Positions 1 to 7,462 of a DNA stretch of 14,528 nucleotides are shown piece after piece. The position numbers and the translations under genes were made by a program. This DNA is from JALYOK01 sp031419835. Its GTDB lineage: Bacteria > Pseudomonadota > Gammaproteobacteria > Burkholderiales > JALYOK01. The stretch spans positions 1 to 14,528 of the forward strand of contig JANOLP010000013.1 in the NCBI GenBank assembly GCA_031419835.1. The letters run 5' to 3'. A model generated the notes under the pieces. It saw only the letters and a program-made list of their open reading frames with translations, ran no database searches and had not been told where the DNA came from. How positions within the stretch are numbered: position 1 is the stretch's first letter; every line of letters starts with the position of its first letter.

Positions 1-194
1 GGTGCGCGCGCGCCTTTGCCGCCGGCGCCGTGGCAAAAGCCACCGCACTTTTCGCCAAAACGAGTTTTGCCAAGCTCCATTGTTGGGTCGTCGTCGGCGG
101 CTACTGCCGAGGGCGAAAACAGCGCAAACGCGAATAACAGCGCAACACAAAGCGCGAACAGGGTGATCAATTTGGATTGAGCGTTTAGATACAT
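1..194 (-). CDS. c-type cytochrome, N-terminal part only (CX3CH haem site)
   Basis: This gene starts at an ATG (194-192) and leaves the window at base 1, so only 64 residues are visible. Residues 8-33 form a hydrophobic signal peptide ending in SAVAA, so the protein is exported. The mature start (MELGKTRFGEKCGGFCHGAG) matches the first helix and haem site of class I cytochromes c. The cysteines are Cys50 and Cys54, followed by His55, so three residues separate them instead of the usual two. The GKGARAP tail after the site is typical of monohaem cytochromes. An AAGG stretch about 9 nt upstream can serve as ribosome binding site. It probably carries electrons in the periplasm; its partner cannot be told because the rest of the gene is outside. 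It was found by reading the reverse strand directly. Confidence 0.72.
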   Translation of the reverse strand, partial: MYLNAQSKLITLFALCVALLFAFALFSPSAVAADDDPTMELGKTRFGEKCGGFCHGAGGKGARA

Positions 195-460
195 TGCAAG
201 AACCTTTTGTTATGTGGGTGCGAAGAATCATACGCCTGCGCCACGGCAGACGCGAGGCTAGGTTTGTGCTCAACGTGGTGATCCCACCGGCGTTGACTTT
301 GCTGCGTAGTTCAAAAACATGGATAGGCCTGGGACGCAATGCACGCCACGACCTGTCTTATTACATTTTGAAACACTTTTCGACAACCCTGTTACGTTCG
401 CTATTCAAAGCAAGTCCAAAATAGAACTATCGTTCTTAGGAACACGATGTGAGGTTCGCG

Positions 461-796
461 ATGAAAACTTTTCTGATGATATTGAGTGTGGCGGTGATCG
501 GCCTCAGCGGTTGTGTTCACGAACGCGTGGTTTATCGCGATCGAGTACCGAATCCATCGGATGAAATCGCCACGCAAGAACCACCTGAGGTGATTCAAGA
601 ACGAATCGCCGTTGCACCAAGTCCGGTGCATGTTTGGATCGGTGGTCATTGGGGATGGCGACACGGCGCCTACGCGTGGGCCCCCGGCCATTGGGCGGCG
701 CGACCGCATGGGCGCCGGGCGCGTGGTCCCGTCACGGCCACGGTTGGCGCTGGCGCCATGGTCGTTGGCATTGATGCAAGTCGTCGTGAAGAATGA
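461..796 (+). CDS. WxxGxW-repeat lipoprotein, apparently frameshifted
   Basis: A small lipoprotein of the YXWXXGXW-repeat type found in proteobacterial envelopes; its biochemical role is not known. The ATG at 461 is preferred over the GTG at 449 because GAGG (451-454) lies 6 nt upstream. It gives a signal peptide with lipobox LSGC (Cys18), so the product should be lipid-anchored. The open frame carries two repeats, WIGGHW and WAPGHW, then becomes arginine-rich, unrelated sequence to a stop at 794-796. From base 706, the frame starting there (706-708 = GCA) reads two more repeats, WAPGAW and WRHGRW, and stops at TGA 772-774, with the same 8-residue spacing between members of a pair. One base is therefore missing (or two are extra) near 696-709. 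The restored protein would be about 104 residues. This is either a real mutation or an assembly error. Confidence 0.72.
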   Translation: MKTFLMILSVAVIGLSGCVHERVVYRDRVPNPSDEIATQEPPEVIQERIAVAPSPVHVWIGGHWGWRHGAYAWAPGHWAARPHGRRARGPVTATVGAGAMVVGIDASRREE

Positions 797-1145
797 TGGG
801 TTGCGCTTATGGTGGCGCGAGGCCAGCCCTGGCAGCACTTGCCGGGTGGTGTAGTGTTTCACAGTTAATGCTACTTTTACTGTCACGATACACAGCTTAA
901 CCCTAATGTGTCATCCCCGCGAAGGCGGGGATCCATTTGGCCGCGGCGGTTTCCCGGACAACAACTGATCCAAATTGGTAAGCGCAGGGATTGCGGCACC
1001 CTTTATTCGCCTTATGGATTCCCGCCTTCGCGGGAATGACAATCGGCCGTTTGCGCCTCAAGCCATGCAAATTTTGCATCTACATCATTAAGCATAAGTC
1101 GCAAACAGAATGCAACACTACACTAGTTAAGAAAGGTGACATTGA
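797..1145. other. Gene-free interval with a repeat structure
   Basis: This 349-bp gap between the lipoprotein and the ABC ATPase has no convincing coding region. Its main content is the inverted repeat at 910-1040, listed separately. The last stretch before 1146 is AT-rich and probably holds the promoter of the ATPase gene, but no clear -35/-10 pair can be assigned by eye. The ribosome binding site is GAAAGGTGA at 1131-1139. Confidence 0.6.
910..1040. repeat. Inverted-repeat element with two hairpin arms (REP/MITE-like)
   Basis: A 27-bp left arm (910-936) and a 27-bp right arm (1014-1040) are reverse complements at 25 of 27 positions. They are separated by 77 bp. Each arm also folds on itself: ATCCCCGC-GAAG-GCGGGGAT on the left (8-bp stem) and TTCCCGC-CTTC-GCGGGAA on the right (7-bp stem). 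Arms of this kind, beginning GTCAT and containing a short GC hairpin, are familiar as dispersed extragenic repeats in many proteobacterial genomes, often as facing pairs. No open reading frame or transposase lies inside, and no flanking target duplication is obvious. It may act as a transcription terminator or mRNA-stabilising structure, or be a non-autonomous mobile element. Confidence 0.72.
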
Positions 1146-1946
1146 ATGAACAAATATGTGCAAGTCCAAGATGTGGCAATGGCCTTCGAAACCAAAAAAG
1201 GCAGATTCGTCGCCCTAAGCGGCGTCAACTTGAATATCGCGCAAGGCGAGTTCATCGCGCTGATCGGTCATTCCGGTTGCGGTAAATCAACGCTGCTCAA
1301 TTTGATTGCCGGATTATTGCAGCCGAGTTCCGGTTGGATATTTTGCGCGGGACGAGAAATCGCCGGGCCGGGGCCGGAACGCGCCGTGGTGTTTCAGAAC
1401 CATTCGTTGCTGCCTTGGCTCACTTGTTTCGGTAACGTTCATCTCGCTGCGGAGCGAGTGTTCAGCGAAACAGAGTCGAAGCAAGCGGTTAACGATCGCA
1501 CCCATGCCGTGCTGAAACTGGTTGGCTTAACGCATGCGGAAAATAAGCATCCGCATGAAATCTCCGGTGGCATGAAACAACGAGTCGGCATCGCACGCGC
1601 ACTGGTGATGCAACCACAAGTTCTACTGTTGGATGAGCCCTTCGGCGCGCTGGATGCATTGACGCGAGCGCATTTGCAAGACGAGCTGATGCGCATTGTG
1701 CAGGAGGCAAAGAGCACGGTTGTCATGGTGACGCATGACGTTGATGAAGCAGTGCTGTTGGCCGATCGGGTCGTCATGATGACGAACGGCCCGGCAGCGC
1801 AGATCGGCGAAATTTTACGCGTCGATCTGCCGCGGCCACGGGAACGATTGGTTCTGGCGCATGATGCAAAATATCATGAGTTGCGCTCAGCGGTGCTGGA
1901 GTTTCTTTATCAAAAGCAATCGCGGCCTACCGCTGAAGCGGCTTAG
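1146..1946 (+). CDS. ABC transporter ATP-binding protein, nitrate/sulfonate/taurine type
   Basis: A 266-residue cytoplasmic ATPase of the NrtD/CmpD/SsuB/TauB group, which powers uptake of nitrate, bicarbonate, alkanesulfonates or taurine. All nucleotide-binding motifs are present: Walker A GHSGCGKST (41-49), Q-loop Gln84, signature SGGMKQR (140-146), Walker B VLLLDEP (159-165), D-loop ALD and switch His197 in VTHD. The SLLPWLT stretch after the Q-loop and the PFGALDALTR stretch are typical of this group. The ATG at 1146 has AAAGG about 9 nt upstream. No permease or substrate-binding protein gene is adjacent, which is unusual because these usually sit in a three-gene operon. The substrate cannot be decided; in a sulfur oxidiser an organosulfur compound and nitrate are equally open. 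Confidence 0.9.
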   Translation: MNKYVQVQDVAMAFETKKGRFVALSGVNLNIAQGEFIALIGHSGCGKSTLLNLIAGLLQPSSGWIFCAGREIAGPGPERAVVFQNHSLLPWLTCFGNVHLAAERVFSETESKQAVNDRTHAVLKLVGLTHAENKHPHEISGGMKQRVGIARALVMQPQVLLLDEPFGALDALTRAHLQDELMRIVQEAKSTVVMVTHDVDEAVLLADRVVMMTNGPAAQIGEILRVDLPRPRERLVLAHDAKYHELRSAVLEFLYQKQSRPTAEAA

Positions 1947-2012
1947 CGCTAACGAGAAAACGAAGAAGACAATGATTACCCGGCGGATGCCAGGCTGCGT
2001 GTTGCGGGAAAT

Positions 2013-2059
2013 GTAGCGCGGTCGTCGCTGCCACTGCTCTACAGGTAATTCGGCGCTAC
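2013..2059. repeat. Short inverted repeat overlapping the end of the exported-protein ORF
   Basis: GTAGCGC at 2013-2019 is matched by its reverse complement GCGCTAC at 2053-2059, 33 bp apart. The right arm contains the stop codon of the minus-strand gene ending at 2056. Similar GTAGCGC-bounded segments occur as dispersed extragenic repeats in some proteobacteria, but a 7-bp match alone is weak evidence. Confidence 0.25.
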
Positions 2060-2472
2060 GAAATACGACGGCGCATTAAAATGTTGATTTCTAGACTGCC
2101 AACGACGTTGCTTGCGGAATGTGCATCATCGACGATTAGCCCGAGCTCAAGCAGCGCTGTCGGGGTACCCGGATTGCCGGTCGGATTGTTGAAGCTACCG
2201 CCGCCGCTGTGAAACAACAAACCGGGAATATCAAGTCCCAACTGCGCGGCGGCAGGAACCGCCGTGCTGCTATTTAACGCGTTGTCGTAGGAATCTAAAG
2301 GCAACGGCGTCATGCCGGCAATGTTTTCGAAATTCTGCAACGTGGCGCCGGTCGCGAACGTGTTGTAGACGGTGATATCGTTAGTGTTGATCGGAGTCGC
2401 CATGCTCGCGCTTGCCAGTGCGAGCGCCGACACGGCTAGTGAAAGTCGTGGAAATTGCGTAAATGATTTCAT
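2056..2472 (-). CDS. Small exported protein of unknown function, probably truncated
   Basis: A 138-residue product with a clear signal peptide (hydrophobic residues 9-24, cleavage likely after ASMA). The body is rich in Asn, Thr, Gly, Ala and Pro, of low charge (for example FHSGGGSFNNPTGNPGTPTA). This composition recalls secreted PEP-CTERM-type surface proteins, but no PEP motif, C-terminal membrane segment or Arg cluster of a sorting signal is present. The last residues, after GSLEIN, become LMRRRIS, unlike the rest, and the stop lies in an inverted repeat. Another frame runs HFNAPSYFVAPNYL over the same stretch. The gene may have lost its 3' part through a frameshift or repeat insertion. 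AGAGGG a few nt upstream supports the ATG. I do not recognise a specific family. Confidence 0.6.
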   Translation of the reverse strand: MKSFTQFPRLSLAVSALALASASMATPINTNDITVYNTFATGATLQNFENIAGMTPLPLDSYDNALNSSTAVPAAAQLGLDIPGLLFHSGGGSFNNPTGNPGTPTALLELGLIVDDAHSASNVVGSLEINILMRRRIS

Positions 2473-2595
2473 AGAGCCCTCTTATCTATTCGTTCATATT
2501 GCGTTATTGTTGCCCGGTCGCGGGTGCAGCATTTGTTTGGTCAACGGCCACAATACTGCTGCGATTTATCGTTGCCAAGGCAAAACAAGCAAGGC

Positions 2596-2647
2596 TGGGA
2601 GCCGCTCCCATATTGCCTCTTGGAGTGGCATGGCCTGGAAGGCAATA
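2596..2647 (-). terminator. Possible terminator after the sox-exporter block
   Basis: Two adjacent hairpins lie just downstream (minus strand) of the permease stop at 2681. The first has arms at 2640-2647 and 2611-2618 (8 bp, AGGCAATA pairing). The second is TGGGAG-CGG-CTCCCA (2610-2596, 6-bp stem, 3-nt loop). The second is followed on the minus strand by GCCTTGCTTGTTTTG, which is T-rich but not a clean U-tract. Position fits the end of the nine-gene block; strength is uncertain. Confidence 0.4.
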
Positions 2648-2680
2648 TCCATGAGCGTCCTGGCACAGTGTGTTTAGGAA

Positions 2681-3904
2681 CTACTCGTAGCGCAATGCGT
2701 CGACCGGTCTGAGCTTCGCGGCGCGGCGCGCCGGGTAGAAACCAAAAAATATTCCGGTCGCGGCGGCAACGCCGAACGCGACGAGCATCGCACGGCCGCT
2801 GAGTTCGACTTCCATGCCTAAACCCATCGCAACGCCATAGGCACCCCAAGCGCCGAACGCGACGCCGATCAGCCCGCCGATCACGGAAATCATGACGGCT
2901 TCCAACAAAAATTGCAGCAAGATATCCCAGCGGCGCGCGCCGATTGCCATGCGTACGCCGATCTCGCGTGTGCGTTCCGTTACGGAAACCAACATGATGT
3001 TCATGATGCCGATGCCGCCGACTAACAGCGAAATGGAGCCAATGGCGCCGAGCATCATCGACATCGCTTGCGCGGCGGCCGCCGCGGTTTGTGCCATAGC
3101 GGTTAGATTGCGAATCGAGAAGTCATCTTCGCCACCGGGTTGGATGCGATGGCGCTGGCGCAGTAGCTGCTTCATTTCTTCCTCGGCTTCATCCATGACT
3201 TCTGCCGATTTCGCCTGCACACTAATGAGGCGAATCATCCCAGGAAATGGGTTGCCGAATAGTTTTCCTTGCGCCGTGGTAATGGGAACCAGCACCGTGT
3301 CATCTTGGTCTCGCCCATCCAGACTCTGTCCTTTGGGTTGCAATGTGCCCGTCACTAGGAAGGGCAGGTTTTTGATGCGGATCGTTTTACCGACAGGGTT
3401 TTCGCCGCCGAATATGTTTTTGATAACCGTTTGGCCAAGGATGGCATTGCGCGTCGCATTACGCACATCCGCGTCGGTGAGCATTTCGCCGTCATCCATG
3501 GTCCAAGATCGGGCGACCATGAAGTCCGGCGTTACGCCAGTAATTTGAGTGCTCCAATTGTTTGCGCCGAAAATAATCTGCGTATTACCTCGAAAGTCTG
3601 GTGCGGACGCGGCGACCGATGGGATTTTCGCGATGGCTTCGGCGTCGTTTAGCGTCAAGGTCGGTGACGATCCCATTCCGGCGCGAACGCCGCCGGCAGA
3701 AGTCGAGCCCGACACGACAATAAACAAATTGCTGCCCATGGAGGTGACGGAACGATTCACGCTCTGCTTGGCGCCTTCGCCGACTGCGAGCATTAAAACC
3801 ACCGCAGATACGCCGATGATCATGCCGAGCATGGTCAGCGCCGTGCGTAGGCGATTTGCGCCCAGCGCACGCCAGGCTTCACCGAGGGTCGCGAATGGAT
3901 TCAT
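2681..3904 (-). CDS. MacB-like ABC transporter permease (FtsX domain), split from its ATPase
   Basis: A 407-residue inner-membrane subunit of the MacB/type VII ABC family, which couples ATP use to periplasmic movement and pushes substrates to an outer-membrane channel rather than carrying them across the inner membrane. One membrane helix lies near residues 22-43. It is followed by a large periplasmic MacB_PCD domain (about 45-280), then three helices near 283-307, 333-357 and 371-391. The conserved segments SVTERTREIGVRMAIGA (307-323) and GFYPARRAAKLRPVDALRYE at the C terminus are hallmarks of the family. Its ATG overlaps the stop of the upstream ATPase gene by 4 bp (ATGA), so the two are translationally coupled. 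In E. coli MacB both parts are fused; here they are separate. The substrate is unknown. Confidence 0.92.
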   Translation of the reverse strand: MNPFATLGEAWRALGANRLRTALTMLGMIIGVSAVVLMLAVGEGAKQSVNRSVTSMGSNLFIVVSGSTSAGGVRAGMGSSPTLTLNDAEAIAKIPSVAASAPDFRGNTQIIFGANNWSTQITGVTPDFMVARSWTMDDGEMLTDADVRNATRNAILGQTVIKNIFGGENPVGKTIRIKNLPFLVTGTLQPKGQSLDGRDQDDTVLVPITTAQGKLFGNPFPGMIRLISVQAKSAEVMDEAEEEMKQLLRQRHRIQPGGEDDFSIRNLTAMAQTAAAAAQAMSMMLGAIGSISLLVGGIGIMNIMLVSVTERTREIGVRMAIGARRWDILLQFLLEAVMISVIGGLIGVAFGAWGAYGVAMGLGMEVELSGRAMLVAFGVAAATGIFFGFYPARRAAKLRPVDALRYE

Positions 3905-4605
3905 TGGTGCGTTACCGGTCCATCGTGTACCACGACACCGTCCTTAAAGCGTATCAGGCGATGGGCGAAATTAGCGATATCTTGTTCGTGGGTCACGAGA
4001 ATAATGGTCAATCCTTGCTCGCGATTGAGCTTAGTGAAAACGCCCATGATCTCGTTACTCGTTTCGCTATCAAGATTGCCGGTGGGCTCGTCGGCCAAAA
4101 TTACTTTGGGCGAATTGGCCAGGGCGCGTGCGATGGCAACGCGCTGCTGTTGCCCGCCGGACATGCGATTCGGTAACGACTGCCCATATTTTCCGAGGCC
4201 GATCTGGGTCAGCAATTCTTGCGCGCGCTCGCGGCGCTTGCGCTTGCCTACTCCTGCGTAGAGCAGGGGCAACGCGACGTTGTCGATGGCGGTAACGCGT
4301 TTAAGCAAATTAAAGCCTTGAAACACGAAACCAAGTTGGCGATTGCGAACGTCTGCCAAGTCGTTGAGACTTAATTCCGCAACATTACGGCCGTTTAAAA
4401 AATAGGCGCCCGACGTCGGTACATCGAGGCAGCCGAGTAAGTTCATGAAAGTGGACTTGCCCGAGCCCGAGGGGCCCATGATGGCAACAAACTCGCCGGC
4501 CGAAATGGTTACGCTGACTTTGTTTAGTGCAGGCGGCGTATCCGGTGCGGCCGTCTCGTAGTGCTTGCCGAGGTTTTCGACGCGGATGATCGGCGCGTTA
4601 GTCAC
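3901..4605 (-). CDS. MacB/LolD-type ABC transporter ATP-binding protein
   Basis: A 234-residue ATPase driving the adjacent permease. Motifs seen are Walker A GPSGSGKST (44-52), Q-loop Gln96 in FVFQGFNLL, signature MSGGQQQRVAIARAL (148-162), Walker B VILADEP (168-174) followed by TGNLDS, and switch His206 in VTHE. The FNLLKR and DEPTGNLDS stretches are characteristic of the MacB/LolD/FtsE group. The start codon overlaps the stop of the upstream adaptor gene by 4 bp and the stop overlaps the permease start by 4 bp. Together the three genes encode an adaptor, ATPase and permease. A TolC-like outer-membrane partner is not in the window. Confidence 0.93.
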   Translation of the reverse strand: MTNAPIIRVENLGKHYETAAPDTPPALNKVSVTISAGEFVAIMGPSGSGKSTFMNLLGCLDVPTSGAYFLNGRNVAELSLNDLADVRNRQLGFVFQGFNLLKRVTAIDNVALPLLYAGVGKRKRRERAQELLTQIGLGKYGQSLPNRMSGGQQQRVAIARALANSPKVILADEPTGNLDSETSNEIMGVFTKLNREQGLTIILVTHEQDIANFAHRLIRFKDGVVVHDGPVTHQ

Positions 4606-5756
4606 ATCATCCGGAAGCGAAATGGGCTTTGCTCTGCGTGGCCCTTACGCCCGCTCAGTTCGCGGGTGATAACTTCGTCGCCTTCCTTCAAATCGCCGGA
4701 CACAATCTCGGTGAAAAAATTATCGGCGATGCCCAACTTGACGTTGAACGACGCTGGTTTCCCTTGAATTAATTTATACAGTTTCGGGCTGCCTTCCTTT
4801 GCGGCAAGATCGGCGTCGCTGGGCTTGTAACGAAGTGCCGAATTGGCCACGCGCAACACATTTTCCTGGCGCTTCGTGTTTATCTGAACGTGGGCGGTCA
4901 TGCCCGGGAGTAATGTGCCTTCGCTATTGTCGGCTGCGATGACGACGTTATAGGTGACGACATTTTGCTGAATGGTCGGATTAAGGCGAATTTGTTTAAC
5001 GGAGCCGGAAAAATTTTTGTCCGGGAACGTGTCGACGGAAAAACTCACAGATTGTTGGAGCTTGATCTTGCCGATGTCCGCTTCGGCAACACTGGTGTCG
5101 ATTTGCATTACTTTTAAATCTTGTGCGATCTGAAACAACGTCGGTGTTTGAAAGCTCGCAGCGACAGTCTGACCAATGTCAACGGGGCGTGCGATAACGA
5201 TGCCGGAGATTGGCGATCGAATGGTGCAGTAACGTAGGTTTGCTTCGTCGCGCTCTATTTGCGCCTTCGCCAGTTTGATCTGCGCCTGAGCCGCATCGAG
5301 TGCGCCGACGGCCTCATCGAGCTGGGATTGCACCACGAAATCTTGCGCAACCAATTTGCGCGCTCGGGTTTCTTTGGTCTTCGCCAACCGCAAATTTGCT
5401 TCGGCGTTGGCAAGATTAGCTTGGCTTTGTTTTAGCGTTGCACCAAGCAGCGAGGGATCGAGTTCGGCAAGGACTTGCCCGGCGGTCACCTGATCGTTGA
5501 AATTAACATGCAATTTTTGAATCGTTCCGGAAATCTGCGTGCCGACATTGATAACAACCACCGGATTTAATGTGCCATTGGCGGTGATAGTTTGAATGAT
5601 ATCGCCACGTATAATTTTTTCGGTCTTAAACTTCGGCGCAGTGTCTTCGGTCGGCGTTTTTTTCCAAAGGGCAAAGCCGGCACCGCTTACCGCGAGTAGT
5701 GCTACCCAAAACAATATTCGCCACGGAATCACGATGCGTGCCACTAAGCGTCCCAT
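4602..5756 (-). CDS. MacA-like periplasmic adaptor (HlyD/membrane fusion family)
   Basis: A 384-residue membrane fusion protein that bridges a MacB-type inner-membrane pump and an outer-membrane channel. An N-terminal membrane anchor spans about 12-31. The first half of the lipoyl-like domain includes GTQISGTIQKLHVNFNDQV (72-90). A coiled-coil hairpin rich in Ala, Gln and Lys runs about 103-175. The lipoyl half returns at IRSPISGIV (179-187), followed by beta-barrel and membrane-proximal domains ending near 366. Its ATG lies inside the end of soxB (13-bp overlap, different frame) without a strong ribosome binding site, so it is probably translated by coupling to soxB. The context ties this exporter to thiosulfate oxidation, but its cargo cannot be read from sequence. 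Confidence 0.92.
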   Translation of the reverse strand: MGRLVARIVIPWRILFWVALLAVSGAGFALWKKTPTEDTAPKFKTEKIIRGDIIQTITANGTLNPVVVINVGTQISGTIQKLHVNFNDQVTAGQVLAELDPSLLGATLKQSQANLANAEANLRLAKTKETRARKLVAQDFVVQSQLDEAVGALDAAQAQIKLAKAQIERDEANLRYCTIRSPISGIVIARPVDIGQTVAASFQTPTLFQIAQDLKVMQIDTSVAEADIGKIKLQQSVSFSVDTFPDKNFSGSVKQIRLNPTIQQNVVTYNVVIAADNSEGTLLPGMTAHVQINTKRQENVLRVANSALRYKPSDADLAAKEGSPKLYKLIQGKPASFNVKLGIADNFFTEIVSGDLKEGDEVITRELSGRKGHAEQSPFRFRMM

Positions 5757-7456
5757 CCGGGGTTGCCGCTTACGCCAACCAGGCGCGGCAAGTTTAGCGC
5801 GCTTGCAGAAACGGTACGCTGATCACGTAAGTATTTTGTTACAACGTTCCAAATCGGCGGACCCGACGCATTCTCGTCGAGCGAACCCCAACTTGCAACT
5901 TTGTATTTGCGGTTTGCGTCGATATGTTTTCCATTCAATGTCATGTGGCTGATGCGCTGACCCATTGCGGCGGCAGGCGCGAGGGAGTATTGCAATCCGC
6001 CGGCACGGGTCATGTCGCCGCCTTGCTGAAGATAGGGGTCCGGATTGAATAAGTTATCCGCCTTATCTTCCAGCAGATTCTTAATTTCCGCGCCACTCAT
6101 TTCGTTCACTTCGGTATACGGGTAGGTGATGGCAGTTTGCGCCATGAGGTCTTCCCGAGTAATGGGCGATCCCGGTAACAGCGCTGTTCCCCAGCGAAAG
6201 CCGGCAGAAAAGGCGATTTCTGCATCCATCACATTGAGCATCGAATTCAAAATTACTTGATCGAAGCTGCCGTTAAAATTCCCGCGCCGATACAGCAATA
6301 TTTCCGTGGTTGCGAGTTCGCGTTTCAATTCATGCAAGAACGGTTCGCGGTGTCGCTGGATCAGCGCCGCCATTTCGGCATCGGCAGGTATGATATTAGC
6401 GAACACGGGCAGCAGGCGATAGCGATAATCCGCGACCCGACCGCCTTTAACATCTAGATCCATCACAGCGAGAAACTTACCATTTGAACCCGCGTTAGTC
6501 ACTAAGGTCTTGCCCAGCGAATTGGCAATAAGGATGGGTTCCGGCGTGGCATCGTGGGTATGGCCACCGAGAATGACGTCGATCCCCGTCACGCGTGAGG
6601 CGAGCTTGAGATCTACATCCATGCCGCTATGCGATAGCAATACCACGACGCCAATGCCCTTGGCGCGCAGATCGTCGACATTTCGCTGTAACGATTCTTC
6701 TTGAATGCCGAAGCTCCACTGCGGCACTTTGTATGCGGGATTGGCGATGGGCGTGTATGGAAATGCTTGGCCGATAATTCCGACCCGAACGCCATTGATT
6801 TCTCGAATCGTGTGCGGCTTAAATACGGCGTCGCCGAACTCATGAGTGCTGATATTTTGCGCGAGGAATTCGATCTTGCCGCGAAAATCTTTTTCGACAA
6901 TTTCCATCACGCGATCGGCGCCGAGCGTAAATTCCCAATGGCCGGTCATGATATCGACGCCGAGTAACTTCGACGCTTCGACCATGTCTTGGCCGTTGCT
7001 CCATAACGCCGTGGCAGAACCTTGCCAGGAATCACCGCCATCGAGCAATAATGCGCCCGGCCGTTCCGCCCGCAGTCGTTTTACTAGCGTAGCAAGATAG
7101 GCGAAGCCACCGACTTTCCCATAGGTGTGCGCGGCATCGACAAAATCTAGATGCGTTAGCGCATATGCTGCACGGGAACCGGGCGTAATGCCGTAGCGCT
7201 TGAGCATCGCCTCGCCGACGATATGCGGTGGTCGACCACGATGTGCGCCCAGACCAAGATTGATATTCGGTTCGCGGAAGTATCCCGGCAGCAATTGTGC
7301 GTGACAATCCGTTAGATGTAGTAACGACACATTGCCGAATTTCGGTAGGTCGTAGAGATTTTCTTCCGTTCTTGCCACTGCGCGACTATCGATACCAAAT
7401 CCGGCGGTGCTTGCGGCCGCCAGGGTATGTAAAAACTCGCGTCGCGTCATGCCCAT
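5744..7456 (-). CDS. soxB: Thiosulfohydrolase SoxB
   Basis: SoxB hydrolyses the sulfone sulfur from thiosulfonate bound to the SoxY cysteine, releasing sulfate in the periplasm. The 570-residue product belongs to the 5'-nucleotidase/metallophosphoesterase fold with a two-metal (Mn) centre. Seen here are TDCH with Asp50 and His52, GGDSWQG with Asp142, the SoxB-specific GHWEFT (172-177), LSHSGMD (274-280) and GGHTHD (297-302). The N terminus has a twin-arginine signal (MTRREFL), matching Tat export of a folded metalloenzyme. The ATG at 7456 is chosen because GGAAG sits about 9 nt upstream, inside the end of soxA; a second ATG two codons later is possible. It lies 6 nt after soxA and overlaps the adaptor gene by 13 bp. 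Length is normal and no key residue is missing. Confidence 0.97.
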   Translation of the reverse strand: MGMTRREFLHTLAAASTAGFGIDSRAVARTEENLYDLPKFGNVSLLHLTDCHAQLLPGYFREPNINLGLGAHRGRPPHIVGEAMLKRYGITPGSRAAYALTHLDFVDAAHTYGKVGGFAYLATLVKRLRAERPGALLLDGGDSWQGSATALWSNGQDMVEASKLLGVDIMTGHWEFTLGADRVMEIVEKDFRGKIEFLAQNISTHEFGDAVFKPHTIREINGVRVGIIGQAFPYTPIANPAYKVPQWSFGIQEESLQRNVDDLRAKGIGVVVLLSHSGMDVDLKLASRVTGIDVILGGHTHDATPEPILIANSLGKTLVTNAGSNGKFLAVMDLDVKGGRVADYRYRLLPVFANIIPADAEMAALIQRHREPFLHELKRELATTEILLYRRGNFNGSFDQVILNSMLNVMDAEIAFSAGFRWGTALLPGSPITREDLMAQTAITYPYTEVNEMSGAEIKNLLEDKADNLFNPDPYLQQGGDMTRAGGLQYSLAPAAAMGQRISHMTLNGKHIDANRKYKVASWGSLDENASGPPIWNVVTKYLRDQRTVSASALNLPRLVGVSGNPGWDA

Positions 7457-7462
7457 CGCGTG

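Noticed and set aside
401..886. 161-residue minus-strand open frame over the lipoprotein region
   Set aside because: It is antisense to the WxxGxW lipoprotein and its ribosome binding site, has no family-like features and runs into unrelated intergenic sequence.
910..1040. Reading the hairpin pair as a CRISPR fragment
   Set aside because: The arms are inverted rather than direct, there are only two, and no cas genes are near.
2372..2677. 101-residue plus-strand open frame between the exported protein and the permease
   Set aside because: It overlaps the signal-peptide region of the minus-strand exported protein and the probable terminator hairpins, and has no recognisable domain.
2892..3548. 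218-residue plus-strand open frame
   Set aside because: It lies wholly antisense to the permease gene, whose family motifs are clear; its composition is that of a mirror frame.
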